Positions 41,099-50,341 of a DNA stretch of 51,884 nucleotides are shown piece by piece. Source of the stretch: CAYTEO01 sp964436825. GTDB taxonomy: Bacteria; Krumholzibacteriota; Krumholzibacteriia; LZORAL124-64-63. Within the stretch, counting starts at the first letter, position 1; each line of letters begins with the position of its first letter. Made by a program: the position numbers and the translations under genes. Location: positions 1 through 51,884 of the forward strand of contig CAYTEO010000015.1 of assembly GCA_964436825.1 (NCBI GenBank), in the 5' to 3' direction. The notes under the pieces were generated by a model that was not told the origin of the DNA, made no database searches, and worked only from the letters and a program-made list of their open reading frames with translations.

Positions 41099-42405
41099 GT
41101 CGCATCTGCATGATCGGAACCGGTTACGTGGGGCTGGTCTCGGGAGCCTGCCTGGCCGACTTCGGCCACGAGGTCTGGTGCGTCGACATCGACGAGAAGC
41201 GCATCAGCGCCCTGAAGAAGAACGTCATGCCCATCTACGAGCCGGGGCTGGAAGACCTGGTCCGCAAGAACGTGGCCGACGGGCGGCTCTTCTTCACGAC
41301 CTCCCTGGCCGAGGGGATGGAGCACACCGACGTCATCTTCATAGCCGTCCAGACCCCCATGTCCGGGAACGGCGAGGCCGACCTCTCCTACGTCATGCAG
41401 GTGGCCAAGGACATCGGCCGGCTGATGACCCGCCCCTACGTCGTCGTGACCAAGAGCACCGTGCCGGTGGGCACCGGCCGCAAGGTCCGCGCCGCCATCG
41501 AGGCGGCCCAGGCCGAGCCGATCCCGTTCCACATGGCCAGCAACCCCGAGTTCCTGCGCGAGGGATCGAGCATCGAGGACTTCATGCGCCCGGACCGCGT
41601 CGTCATCGGGACCGACAATCCCGAGGCCGAGCAGGTCATGCGGGAGATCTACCGGCCCCTCTACCTGCTGGAGACACCCATCGTCCACGGCAGCATCGAG
41701 ACGGCGGAGCTGATCAAGTACGCCAGCAACGCCTTCCTGGCCGTCAAGATCTCGTTCATCAACGAGATGGCCCTGCTGGCCGACGCCGTCGGCGCCGACG
41801 TGGCCACCATCGCCCGCGCCATGGGCCTGGACCGGCGGATCGGTCCCAAGTTCCTCCACGCCGGCCTCGGCTTCGGCGGCTCCTGCCTGCCCAAGGACAC
41901 CAACGCCATCGTCCACATCGCCCAGCAGGCGGGACGGCGGATGAGCATCGTCGAGGCCGCCATCGCCGTCAACGCGGCCCTGCCCGAGACGGCCCTGGCC
42001 AAGGCACGCGAGCTGCTGCCCGACCTGACCGGCGCCACCGTCGCCATGCTCGGCCTGAGCTTCAAGCCGAACACCGACGACATCCGCGACGCCCCCAGCA
42101 GGCGCCTCGTCACGCTGCTGCGGGAGGCGGGCGCCGGGCTGCGGGTCCACGACCCGGTGGCCATGCCCAACTTCCGCCGGATCGAGCCGGACCTCGCCTA
42201 CTGCGACGGTCCCTACGACGCGGCCGCCGGCGCCGACCTGGTCTGCCTGGTCACCGAGTGGAACCAGTACCGACACCTGGACCTGGAGCGCCTGGGACAG
42301 GCCATGCGCGGCCGGCGCTTCCTGGACTGCCGCAACGTCTACGACCACCAGATGATGGCGGAGCACGGCTTCGCCTACCGCTGCTTCGGGAGGCCCGAGA
42401 GTTGA
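41095..42405 (+). CDS. ugd: UDP-glucose 6-dehydrogenase family
   Basis: A 436-residue NAD-dependent nucleotide-sugar dehydrogenase. It oxidises UDP-glucose twice to UDP-glucuronate, the precursor of acidic polysaccharides. Signatures: ICMIGTGYVGLVSGACLADF (NAD), VQTPMSGNGEADLSYV, KSTVPVGTGRKV, SNPEFLREGSSIEDF, GLGFGGSCLPKDTNA (catalytic Cys) and LSFKPNTDDIRDAPS. The close match to the UGD type favours UDP-glucose over UDP-ManNAc or GDP-mannose, but the sugar cannot be proved. ATG overlaps the rmd stop; its own stop overlaps the aminotransferase start. Confidence 0.93.
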   Translation: MSRICMIGTGYVGLVSGACLADFGHEVWCVDIDEKRISALKKNVMPIYEPGLEDLVRKNVADGRLFFTTSLAEGMEHTDVIFIAVQTPMSGNGEADLSYVMQVAKDIGRLMTRPYVVVTKSTVPVGTGRKVRAAIEAAQAEPIPFHMASNPEFLREGSSIEDFMRPDRVVIGTDNPEAEQVMREIYRPLYLLETPIVHGSIETAELIKYASNAFLAVKISFINEMALLADAVGADVATIARAMGLDRRIGPKFLHAGLGFGGSCLPKDTNAIVHIAQQAGRRMSIVEAAIAVNAALPETALAKARELLPDLTGATVAMLGLSFKPNTDDIRDAPSRRLVTLLREAGAGLRVHDPVAMPNFRRIEPDLAYCDGPYDAAAGADLVCLVTEWNQYRHLDLERLGQAMRGRRFLDCRNVYDHQMMAEHGFAYRCFGRPES

Positions 42406-43550
42406 ACGACCAGAAGCCACGGACCGGCGCGCACCACCGGCGTGTGGAGCGCTACGACCTGGTCACGCCCATGCTCCCCTGCCGGGAGGAGATCCTGACG
42501 GGAATCGATCGGCTGCTGCGCACCGGCGAGTACATCCTGGGCCGCGAGGTGCAGTCCCTGGAGCGGGAGATCGCCACGGCCTGCGACTGTGCCGACGCCG
42601 TGGGGGTCGCCTCCGGATCCGCGGCCCTCTACCTCGCCCTGCAGGTGGCGGGCGTCGGCCCCGGCGTCGAGGTCATCACGACCCCCTACACCTTCGTGGC
42701 CACCATCGAGGCGATCATCCGCCTGGGCGGGGTGCCGGTCTTCGTCGACATCGATCCCCGCGACCTGAACCTGCGCCCCGACCTCGTGGCCGAGGCGGTC
42801 ACTCCCCAGACCCGGGTCATCCTGCCGGTCCACATCTTCGGTGCCCCCTGCGCGATGGACGCCCTGACGGCCATCGCCGCCGAGCACGGGCTGGACATCG
42901 TCGAGGACATGTGCCAGGCCTTCGGCACCTACTACCACGGAAGGCCCGCCGGGTCGTTCGGGCGGATGGGCTGCCTGAGCTTCTATCCCACCAAGAACCT
43001 GCCCGGTATCGGCGACGGCGGGATGATCGTCTGCCGCGACGCCACCGACGCCGCCCTGCTGCGCCGCCTGCGGGGGCACGAGCCGGTGCGGATCGGCGGT
43101 CGGCTGCACTCGGGCTGGAACAGCCGCCTGGACGAGATCCAGGCCCTGGCCATCCGGGTCCGGCTCTCCCGCTTCGCCGACGAGCAACACGACAGGAACG
43201 TCGTGGCGGGCATCTACGACGAGCTGATCCCGCCCGCCAACCGGCTGCTCCACCCGGCCCCGGCCACCGGAACACGGGTCACCTATCATCAGTACTGGAT
43301 TCGCGTCGCCGATCGTGACACACTGGCGGCCAGGCTGGCGAGCGAAGGGATCGGCTTCGGCATCTACTACGCCCCGCCCCTGCACCGGCATCCCCTGGCC
43401 GAGTACTGCCGGGTCCACGGCGAGATGACCGGAGCCGAACAGGCGGGCGAGCACGTCCTGACCCTCCCCATCCACCAGGCGCTGCCCCTGGAGGAGGCAC
43501 GGCGGGTCGGCGAGCTGGTCCGGGACCACATCGCCGCCACGGAGCAGTGA
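42402..43550 (+). CDS. DegT/DnrJ/EryC1 sugar aminotransferase
   Basis: A 382-residue PLP enzyme that aminates a keto-sugar nucleotide. Motifs: LLRTGEYILGREVQSLE, VGVASGSAALYLALQVAG, ITTPYTFVATIEAI, VEDMCQAFGTYY and the PLP lysine in LSFYPTKNLPGIGDGG (Lys198). Start is uncertain: TTG 42402 overlaps the ugd stop (TTGA) and has GGGAGG 8 bases upstream; GTG 42444 is the alternative. With gmd, rmd and ugd it suggests an amino-sugar or uronic-acid surface polymer. The product may be a 4-amino-4,6-dideoxy or 3-amino sugar; not decidable here. Confidence 0.87.
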   Translation: MNDQKPRTGAHHRRVERYDLVTPMLPCREEILTGIDRLLRTGEYILGREVQSLEREIATACDCADAVGVASGSAALYLALQVAGVGPGVEVITTPYTFVATIEAIIRLGGVPVFVDIDPRDLNLRPDLVAEAVTPQTRVILPVHIFGAPCAMDALTAIAAEHGLDIVEDMCQAFGTYYHGRPAGSFGRMGCLSFYPTKNLPGIGDGGMIVCRDATDAALLRRLRGHEPVRIGGRLHSGWNSRLDEIQALAIRVRLSRFADEQHDRNVVAGIYDELIPPANRLLHPAPATGTRVTYHQYWIRVADRDTLAARLASEGIGFGIYYAPPLHRHPLAEYCRVHGEMTGAEQAGEHVLTLPIHQALPLEEARRVGELVRDHIAATEQ

Positions 43551-43572
43551 TCCAGAACCCGCGGAGCGTGAA

Positions 43573-44634
43573 GTGACCAACAGCCCGACCCTGACCATCG
43601 GCACCCTCGACGGGCGACTGAACCGGGCCCAGACGCAGCACATCATGCGGCTGCTCCAGGCGGCGGCTCCCCGGGCCGTCTTCGCCATGGAGACCGTGGT
43701 CGACCCGATCAGCAACCGCAAGAGCAGCGCCGAGCTGTTCTGCGCCCAGTCCCCGCCCGAGGTGGAGGTCCTGGTCGAGCGCCTGGCCGCCGGCGCCTAT
43801 CGCCTGCTGGACCTCGCCGCCGACGACCTGACCGGTCCCCTGCCCCCGGAGATCGTCATCGCCGCCGTCCCCGAGCGCCGTACCCCCTACGACGCCCTGC
43901 TGCACAAGGACGGCCTGATCGCCGACGAGCTGCCCGAGGGGACCCGCGTCGGCGTGCTCAGCCTCCGCTCCCAGGCCCAGATCCGTGTCCTGTGGCCCAG
44001 CCTGCGTCCCCGCCTGCTCTACGGTGGCGCCGTCGCCGCCCTGGACGCCTACCTCCAGAACGAGGAAGTGGACTGCCTGGTCATGCCGGCCGCCATCGCC
44101 GAGCTGCTCGGCGTCCAGGACCTGGTGACGGAGATCTTCTTCCCCGAGGTGATGCTCCCCGGCGCCGGGCAGGGGCAGATCGCCCTGCTGGCCCGGGCCG
44201 ACGACACCGAGGCCATCGACATCGCCAGGCTGATCGACTCCATCGCCTCCCACCAGGAGCTGACCGGCGAGCTGGCCTTCCGCGAGCGGATCTGCAGCGA
44301 CCAGGACTGCCCCCTGGGCGTGCTGGCCCAGGTCAGCGACGAGGACCTGGTCATCACCGGCGTCGTCGGCTCGCTGCACGGCGACTCGCTGAACCACGCC
44401 CTGGTCCGCGGGCCGGCCAGCGAGGCCGCCAGCCTGGGAGCCAGGCTGGCCGAGCAGCTGCTGATGAACACGGACTCCCTGATCGACCTGCTCGAGGCCG
44501 ACTTCCCCGAGGGGCTGCCGGCGGAGATGGAGGTGGGCGGGCTGCTGGGCGATCAGCCCGATCCCGAGGAGGAACTGGCCGGGGTCGAGGAGGACGACAT
44601 GGACGACTTCGCCCCTCCCCGCGAGGACTACTGA
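43573..44634 (+). CDS. degenerate hydroxymethylbilane synthase (HemC)-like protein
   Basis: A 353-residue protein whose order of features follows HemC: LTIGTLDGRLNRAQ, LAADDLTGPLPPEIVIAAVPERRTPYDALL (usual HSLKDxP and ReDPRDAL), YGGAVAALDAYLQNEEVDCLVMPAAIAELLG, LPGAGQGQIALLAR and AFRERICSDQDCPLG. The arginines of the usual RGNVxTRL stretch are replaced (YGGAVAAL), and the cofactor-attachment motif GGCxxPxG is altered to CSDQDCPLG, with Cys241 and Cys246. A C-terminal acidic tail of about 50 residues (EEELAGVEEDDMDDF) is extra. It starts at GTG 43573 and follows the sugar operon. Normal catalysis is doubtful. Confidence 0.7.
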   Translation: MTNSPTLTIGTLDGRLNRAQTQHIMRLLQAAAPRAVFAMETVVDPISNRKSSAELFCAQSPPEVEVLVERLAAGAYRLLDLAADDLTGPLPPEIVIAAVPERRTPYDALLHKDGLIADELPEGTRVGVLSLRSQAQIRVLWPSLRPRLLYGGAVAALDAYLQNEEVDCLVMPAAIAELLGVQDLVTEIFFPEVMLPGAGQGQIALLARADDTEAIDIARLIDSIASHQELTGELAFRERICSDQDCPLGVLAQVSDEDLVITGVVGSLHGDSLNHALVRGPASEAASLGARLAEQLLMNTDSLIDLLEADFPEGLPAEMEVGGLLGDQPDPEEELAGVEEDDMDDFAPPREDY

Positions 44635-45560
44635 CCGGCACCGGGCCGGCCGCCGATCTCCCGGGCCAGCCGGGAGGCGGTGAACGGGTCGGCCAGCTGG
44701 GCCGTTCCCACCTGGACGGCGACGGCACCGACGGCGAAGAACTTCCAGGCGTCCGCCACCGTCCGGATCCCCCCCACCCCGACGACCGGAACCCCCGTCT
44801 CCCGGACGATCTCGTCGACGCGGGCGAGCGCCAGGGGCAGGATGGCCGGACCGCTGTAGCCGCCGTGGCGCCGGGCCAGGACGGGGCGCCCGGTCCGCAG
44901 GTCGATATCCATTCCGATCAGGGTGTTGATGGCGGTGACGGCGTCGGCGCCGGCCTCGGCCGCAGCCGCGGCCAGGGGGGCCATCCGCGCCACGTTGGGG
45001 GTCAGCTTGGCCAGGACGATCCGGTCGCCCGCCTCCGCCCGGGCCGCGGCGACGCAGGCCCGCACGGTCCGCGGATCGCGGCCGAAATCGACACCGCCGT
45101 GGGCCACGTTGGGACAGCTCAGGTTCAGTTCCACCCCGTGCCAGCCCGGCATGCCGGCGGCGGCGGCGGCCAGGCGCCCGGTCAGGCGTCCGAACTCCTC
45201 GGGCGAGGTCCCGGCCAGGCTGACGACGAACGGGATCCCCGCCGCGTCCAGGCGCGGCAGGACCCCGTCCAGGAAGCGCGGCAGGCCGATGTTCTCCAGC
45301 CCGATCGAGTTGAGGGCGCCGTGGCCGCAGTCCCAGATGCGGGGTGCCGGATTGCCGGCCCGCGGGGAGGCCGTCAGGGTCTTGGTGACGACCGCGCCGA
45401 TGCCCGCCAGCGGCGAGCGGCCGTCGGCGTCGACCGGGGAGGGCTCGGGCAGGCCGTAGCCGAAACAGCCCGAGGCCGTCCAGACACGCCCCGGCAGGGT
45501 GCGTCGCCCCAGTGTCAGGGGCGTCGCCGGGTCCAGGGGCAACCAGCCGGGAAGCCTCAT
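44628..45560 (-). CDS. pyrD: dihydroorotate dehydrogenase, class 1B
   Basis: A 310-residue FMN barrel that oxidises dihydroorotate to orotate. Key motifs: TASGCFGYG, VVTKTLTASPRAGNPAPRIW, GVELNLSCPNVAHGG with the cysteine base of class 1 enzymes, VLAKLTPNV, AINTLIGM, GVGGIRTVADAWKFFAVGA. The paired pyrK gene directly upstream marks it as class 1B, which uses NAD rather than quinone or fumarate. Its ATG overlaps the pyrK stop by 4 bases (ATGA). Its TAG overlaps the convergent HemC-like gene by 7 bases. Confidence 0.95.
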   Translation of the reverse strand: MRLPGWLPLDPATPLTLGRRTLPGRVWTASGCFGYGLPEPSPVDADGRSPLAGIGAVVTKTLTASPRAGNPAPRIWDCGHGALNSIGLENIGLPRFLDGVLPRLDAAGIPFVVSLAGTSPEEFGRLTGRLAAAAAGMPGWHGVELNLSCPNVAHGGVDFGRDPRTVRACVAAARAEAGDRIVLAKLTPNVARMAPLAAAAAEAGADAVTAINTLIGMDIDLRTGRPVLARRHGGYSGPAILPLALARVDEIVRETGVPVVGVGGIRTVADAWKFFAVGAVAVQVGTAQLADPFTASRLAREIGGRPGAGQ

Positions 45561-46390
45561 CGTCGCTCCTCGGTCGCGGCGGTCGCGGCCACGCCGAACC
45601 GCTGCCAGTCGATCCGGTCCGCCGGCAGCACGGGCCCCTCCCGGCAGGCCAGGACGTGGTGCCCGTCCGCGGTCGGGACGATGCAGCCCCGGCAGGCCCC
45701 GTAGCCGCATCCCATCCGCTGCTCCACCGAGACGTCGCACGGGATCCGCCACCGCGCCGCCAGGTCCGCCGCGGCCCGGAGCATGGGGACCGGTCCGCAG
45801 GCCAGGACGCGTCCGAACCGCCGGTCCCGCCCGGCCAGCCGCTCGCCCAGGGCGACGACCGTCCCGGCGTGCACCTCCCGCCCGGGCGGCGCCTCGCCGG
45901 GGCTGTCGACCGACACCTGCCAGCGGCGCCCCAGCAGCGTCCACGGCACCTCGGCCGCCGTCCGGGCGCCGAAACAGAACGCGTCCGCCGCCCGGCCCCA
46001 GCGCCGTTCCCACGCCAGCAGCGGGGGCAGGCCCACGCCGCCGGCCAGGAGCAGGGTCCCCTCGCGCCCCGGCGCCGGGAAGGGATGGCCCAGCGGCCCC
46101 AGCAGATCGACGCTCTCGCCCGGGGCGACCCCGCGCAGGGCGGCCGTTCCGCCGCCGACGACCCGGTAGAGCAGCCGCAGGCGCCCCGGACGCAGGTCCA
46201 GGATCGACAGGGGTCGGGGCAGGACCAGGGGCGATCGCGCCGGATTGACCATGACGAACTGGCCGGGGAGGAAGTCGCGCGGCCCCTCCCCCTCGTCCCA
46301 GGCCGTCTCCAGCAGGAACAGGGAAGCGGCGACCGGACGCTGGGCGACGACGTCGGCGGTCCAGCGCCGGGGCTGCGACGGCGTCGTCAC
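45557..46390 (-). CDS. pyrK: dihydroorotate dehydrogenase electron-transfer subunit
   Basis: The 277-residue PyrK carries FAD and a [2Fe-2S] cluster and passes electrons from PyrD to NAD. FAD domain: GQFVMVNPARSPLVLPRPLSI and YRVVGGGTAAL; NAD domain: LLLAGGVGLPPLL and VLACGPVPMLRAA. Cluster cysteines are in MGCGYGACRGCIVPT plus the later LACREGPV, the C-x4-C-x2-C-xn-C pattern of the family. GTG start at 46390 overlaps the upstream stop (GTGA), and its stop overlaps pyrD. Confidence 0.95.
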   Translation of the reverse strand: MTTPSQPRRWTADVVAQRPVAASLFLLETAWDEGEGPRDFLPGQFVMVNPARSPLVLPRPLSILDLRPGRLRLLYRVVGGGTAALRGVAPGESVDLLGPLGHPFPAPGREGTLLLAGGVGLPPLLAWERRWGRAADAFCFGARTAAEVPWTLLGRRWQVSVDSPGEAPPGREVHAGTVVALGERLAGRDRRFGRVLACGPVPMLRAAADLAARWRIPCDVSVEQRMGCGYGACRGCIVPTADGHHVLACREGPVLPADRIDWQRFGVAATAATEERR

Positions 46391-48033
46391 GGGCGCGTCC
46401 CTTCCCCGGCCCCGCTGGTATCCACGGCGGTGGATCCGGTGCCGGCGGGTGGCGGGGCGGTCGAGGTGTCCTGCCGCACCGGGACGGGGGCGACGTCGGC
46501 GGTGACGGTGTCGGCGGGCGCCGGGGAGCCGGTCGGAGACGGCATGGCCGCGGCCGCCTGGTCGGGTGCCGGCGCCGCTTGTGCCGACGCCGCGGCCGCC
46601 GAGTCGCGGGCAGCGGCGACCATCTCCTGCTGCAGCCGCCGGAGGTAACCGAAGAGGTCGGCTCCCCGTCCGTGCCGCAGCTGGAAGGCCTGGGGCGAGT
46701 CGGGGAACTCGCTCTCCAGGCGCTGCTCGTAGAGGGCGGCCGAGTCCGGCAGGGAGAGATGCTGGCGGTAGACCAGCGCGGCACCGTACAGGGCCCTGAC
46801 GACGGCCGAGGAGTCGCTGGCGACCTCGATGATCTCGCGGAAGCGGTCCAGGGCCAGGCGGGGCCGGTCGAGAGCGAAGAGCAGGACGTTGGCCTGGCTG
46901 AGCTTCATCCGGGAGGCCTTGGGTTCCTTGGCGGTCTCCAGGCGGGTGTCGAGCAGCAGGTAGCGGCCCAGCTCATTGTTGAGGCGGTCGCACCTGTCCG
47001 GATCGTTGAGGACCTTGCGGCCGTGGATGGCCTCGCGGAAGCGTTTCTGGGCCTCCTCCAGGTCCCAGCGGCGCAGGTAGATCTCCCCCAGCAGCTCGCC
47101 GGTCCGGGCGTTGACCTCGGAGTTGCGCCACTCCTGGGGCATGTTCTCCAGCAGGGCCGCGGCGTCGTCGTCCTGCCCGCGGCCGATCAGCAGCTCCGCG
47201 CGGACCAGGGCCACCAGTCCGTCGGCCTGGAACATCTCCGCCTCGGGCTGGATGACATCCAGGAGGCTGTCGGCCTCGCCGTCCCGGCCCAGGCGGACCA
47301 GGCAGCGGGCGCGCAGCAGCCGCGCGCGGAACTGTTCCTCCTGTGTCAGGTTCGCCCCCCCGATCCCGGCCAGGACGGTATCGGCCTCCTGCCAGGCCTC
47401 CAGGTGCCACAGGGCCTGTCCCAGCTCGCTGCGCACCTTGTCGACGGCCGGCGCGTCCGGGAACTGCCGCAGGTAGGAGCGGAAGTCGTCGGCCGCCTCC
47501 TGCCAGCGCTCCCGGCCGAGGGCGTTCTCGCCGCTGATGCGCAGCGCCTCGGAGCGGTACTCGCTGCCCGGGAACTCGCGCTGGAGCCTGTCGAGGTAGT
47601 CGTCGGCACCGGTGATGTCGCCGATGAACATGTGGTTGAGCGCCTGCAGGTAGAGGGCCTCCTCCAGGTACTCGGTCGTCGGGAAGTTCAGCAGCAGCAG
47701 TTCCAGCTTGCTGCTGGACATGCGGTAGGACTGCATCCGGTGGTAGGCCTTGGCCATCAGGAACAGCGCGTCGTCGGTCAGGCCGTGGCCCGGGTACTCG
47801 TTGATGAGCTTCTGGCACTTCTGGACGGCGCGCTGGTAGGCCTGGACCTGCTGGGGGGTCGGCTTGCTGACGTCGTCCCCCTTGCGGAGCTTCTCCTCGC
47901 GGATCCGCTCCGCCTGGTCGAACGCCTTGCGGGCATTGTAGAAGGTGTTGTACTTGGCGCAGCCCGCCGCGACGACGAGCGCCACGAGCACTGCCGCCGC
48001 GAGAACGTACCGCCTGGGGAATCGCTGCATCAT
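46387..48033 (-). CDS. TPR lipoprotein within the pyr operon
   Basis: A 548-residue lipoprotein: signal peptide LAAAVLVALVVAAGC with lipobox Cys25, followed by KYNTFYNARKAFDQAE, a start typical of BamD-like TPR lipoproteins in FCB bacteria. Then TPR/SEL-like repeats: KAYHRMQSYRMSSSKLELL, LYLQALNHMFIGDITGADDYL, SELGQALWHLEAWQEADTVL and YGAALVYRQHLSLPDSAALYE. The last 80 residues are Ala/Pro/Thr-rich and probably disordered. ATG 48033 with AGGGGA was preferred to ATG 48072. It sits between pyrC and pyrK, overlapping pyrK, without an evident pyrimidine role. Confidence 0.82.
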   Translation of the reverse strand: MMQRFPRRYVLAAAVLVALVVAAGCAKYNTFYNARKAFDQAERIREEKLRKGDDVSKPTPQQVQAYQRAVQKCQKLINEYPGHGLTDDALFLMAKAYHRMQSYRMSSSKLELLLLNFPTTEYLEEALYLQALNHMFIGDITGADDYLDRLQREFPGSEYRSEALRISGENALGRERWQEAADDFRSYLRQFPDAPAVDKVRSELGQALWHLEAWQEADTVLAGIGGANLTQEEQFRARLLRARCLVRLGRDGEADSLLDVIQPEAEMFQADGLVALVRAELLIGRGQDDDAAALLENMPQEWRNSEVNARTGELLGEIYLRRWDLEEAQKRFREAIHGRKVLNDPDRCDRLNNELGRYLLLDTRLETAKEPKASRMKLSQANVLLFALDRPRLALDRFREIIEVASDSSAVVRALYGAALVYRQHLSLPDSAALYEQRLESEFPDSPQAFQLRHGRGADLFGYLRRLQQEMVAAARDSAAAASAQAAPAPDQAAAAMPSPTGSPAPADTVTADVAPVPVRQDTSTAPPPAGTGSTAVDTSGAGEGTRP

Positions 48034-48075
48034 CGGTCCCCTGGAGCCGGCCGGCGGCTCCCGTCGGGGCATGGG

Positions 48076-49386
48076 TCAATCATCGTCACGCCAGGTGAGA
48101 CGGCCTGCCAGGAAGGTCGCCTTCACCCGGCCCTGGAGCTGCTGTCCCCCGTAGGGGGTGTTGTGGCTCTTGGAGTGGAGCCGCTCCGGCAGGACGGTCC
48201 AGACCTCGTCCGGGTCGAACAGGATGAAGTCCGCCGCGCCGCCCTCCTCGAGCCTGCCGGACGGTATACCGTAGCATGCGGCCGCTTGTTCCGTCATGCG
48301 GTGGATGAGGGTTCCCAGGTCCAGCTTCCCTTCCCGCACCAGGTAGGTGTGGCAGACGGCCAGCGCCGTCTCCAGGCCGACGACCCCGAAGGGCGCCTGG
48401 TCGAACATCAGCTCCTTCTCCATGGCCGTGTGGGGGGCGTGGTCGGTGGCGACGCAGTCGATGACACCGTCGGCCAGCCCCTGGGCGACTGCCTCGATGT
48501 CCTCCTCCTCCCGCAGCGGGGGGTTCATCTTGAACAGGGGCGAGAAGTCGCGGCAGCAGGAGTGGTCCAGGGAGAGGTGGTGCGGCGTCACCTCGGCCGT
48601 CACGCGCACTCCCTGCTCCTTGGCCCGGCGGATGATCTCCACCGCGCCGCGGGTGGAGACGTGGGCCACGTGCAGCCGGCCCCCGGTGGCCCGCGCCAGC
48701 TCGACGTCCCGGAAGATCATGACGTCCTCGGCCAGGCGCGGGATGCCCGCCATCCCCAGCTTGACCGACCAGTACCCGGAATGCATGACCCCCTTGCCCG
48801 AGAGGGTCCGGTCCTCGGCGTGGGTCGTGATCGTGACGTCCAGGACCCGGGCGTACTGCAGGGCGTACTGCATGAGCTTGCCGTGGGAGACCGGATGGCC
48901 GTCGTCGGTGAAGCCGACGGCGCCGGCGGAGACCAGGTCCTTGAACTCGGTCAGCTCCTCGCCAAGCTGGCCCCGGGTGATCGTGCCGGTGGGATAGACC
49001 CGGCAGCGCCCCGCCTCCTCGGCCCGGTCCAGGATGTAGCGGACCGTGGCCGCCGTGTCGACGGGCGGGACCGTGTTGGGCATCGTCACCACGGAGGTGA
49101 AGCCGCCGGCCGCCGCGGCCAGCGACCCGGTGGCAACCGTCTCCTTCTCCTCCTGTCCCGGCTCGCGGAAGTGGACGTGGACGTCCACCAGGCCCGGGGC
49201 GCAGACCAGTCCGCCCCCGTCCAGGACGGGAATCCCCTCCCGGGACGGGGTCCCCACGCCCAGTCCCTCGATCCTGCCGCGGCGGACGTGGAGGAAGCCG
49301 TGGCGCCGCGCCAGCTTGCCGCCGCGGCAGAGCAGGACGTTGGTCACCAGGTACTCGGCCGGGATCCGCTGCCAGTTCCACTCCAT
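48076..49386 (-). CDS. pyrC: dihydroorotase, type I
   Basis: A 436-residue amidohydrolase closing carbamoyl aspartate to dihydroorotate. Zinc motifs: LVDVHVHFREPG (HxH), the carboxylated-lysine region in SVKLGMAG, TTHAED, LHVAHVST and CVATDHAPHTAMEKE (Asp). MPNTVPPVD and LVSAGAVGFTDDG also fit the class I (long) dihydroorotase. NAxxNxP-like HNTPYGG near the C-terminus is shared with other hydantoinase-like members. AAGGAG precedes the ATG. The gene begins 10 bases after pyrB ends. Confidence 0.95.
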   Translation of the reverse strand: MEWNWQRIPAEYLVTNVLLCRGGKLARRHGFLHVRRGRIEGLGVGTPSREGIPVLDGGGLVCAPGLVDVHVHFREPGQEEKETVATGSLAAAAGGFTSVVTMPNTVPPVDTAATVRYILDRAEEAGRCRVYPTGTITRGQLGEELTEFKDLVSAGAVGFTDDGHPVSHGKLMQYALQYARVLDVTITTHAEDRTLSGKGVMHSGYWSVKLGMAGIPRLAEDVMIFRDVELARATGGRLHVAHVSTRGAVEIIRRAKEQGVRVTAEVTPHHLSLDHSCCRDFSPLFKMNPPLREEEDIEAVAQGLADGVIDCVATDHAPHTAMEKELMFDQAPFGVVGLETALAVCHTYLVREGKLDLGTLIHRMTEQAAACYGIPSGRLEEGGAADFILFDPDEVWTVLPERLHSKSHNTPYGGQQLQGRVKATFLAGRLTWRDDD

Positions 49387-49396
49387 GTCGTCTCCT

Positions 49397-50341
49397 TCAG
49401 GCCGCCGGGGCGAGCTGGCCGGGATCGCCGCCCGACAGCAGGTAGATGACGGCCATGCGCACGGCGACGCCGTTGGCCACCTGGTCCAGGATCACCTGGC
49501 GGGGGCCGTCGGCCACCTCGCTGCTGATCTCCACGTTCCGGTTCATGGGCCCCGGGTGCATGACGAAGCACTCGTCCTTCGTCAGCCGCAGGACGTCCTC
49601 GGTGATCCCGTAGAGCCTGTGGTACTCGCGGTTGCCCGGGAAGGTCATCCGCCCCTGGCGCTCCAGCTGGATGCGCAGGACGTTCAGGACGTCGGCCTCG
49701 GCCACGGCCTTGCGCAGGTCGAACTCCACCTTGACGCCGAGCCTGGCGATCGCCCCGGGGACCATCGTCGGCGGGCCGCAGACGGTCACCTCGGCCCCGA
49801 GCTTGCGCAGGCCGTAGATGTTGCTCCGCGCCACGCGCGAGTGGGCGATGTCGCCGATGATCGTCACCTTCCTGCCGGCCAGGTTCCCCAGCCGCTGGCG
49901 CATCGTCATCAGGTCCAGCAGGCCCTGGGTGGGGTGCTCGTGGGCCCCGTCGCCGGCGTTGACGACCGACGCCTTCAGCACCCGCGCCAGGTAGGCCGCC
50001 GCGCCGGGCGAGGAGTGGCGCATGATGATCATGTCGACCTTCATGGCCTGGATGTTCTCGGCCGTGTCGCGCAGCGTCTCGCCCTTCTTGAGACTGCTGG
50101 TGGAGGCGTCGAAGTTGACGATGTCGGCCGAGAGGCGCTTCTCGGCCAGCTCGAAGCTGATGCGGGTGCGCGTGCTGGGCTCGAAGAAGAGGTTGACGAC
50201 GGTCCGGCCGCGCATGATCGGGACCTTGCGGACCGGCCGGTCGAAGACGGTGCGGAAGGCCTCGGCGGTGTCCAGGATGCCCAGGATCTCGTCGCGCGTC
50301 AGGTCCTCCAGGCCGATCAGGTCCTTGCCCCGCAGGATCAT
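49397..50341 (-). CDS. pyrB: aspartate carbamoyltransferase, catalytic subunit
   Basis: A 314-residue enzyme joining carbamoyl phosphate and aspartate, the first committed pyrimidine step. Motifs: NLFFEPSTRTRISFELAEKRL (carbamoyl phosphate), STSSLKKGETLRDTAEN, IIMRHSSPGAA, GDGAHEHPTQGLLDL and FVMHPGPMNRNVEI. No regulatory subunit gene (pyrI) is nearby, matching the unregulated class C trimer usually seen with pyrR-pyrB-pyrC operons. ATG overlaps the pyrR stop as ATGA; an open upstream extension in pyrR is not used. Confidence 0.97.
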   Translation of the reverse strand: MILRGKDLIGLEDLTRDEILGILDTAEAFRTVFDRPVRKVPIMRGRTVVNLFFEPSTRTRISFELAEKRLSADIVNFDASTSSLKKGETLRDTAENIQAMKVDMIIMRHSSPGAAAYLARVLKASVVNAGDGAHEHPTQGLLDLMTMRQRLGNLAGRKVTIIGDIAHSRVARSNIYGLRKLGAEVTVCGPPTMVPGAIARLGVKVEFDLRKAVAEADVLNVLRIQLERQGRMTFPGNREYHRLYGITEDVLRLTKDECFVMHPGPMNRNVEISSEVADGPRQVILDQVANGVAVRMAVIYLLSGGDPGQLAPAA

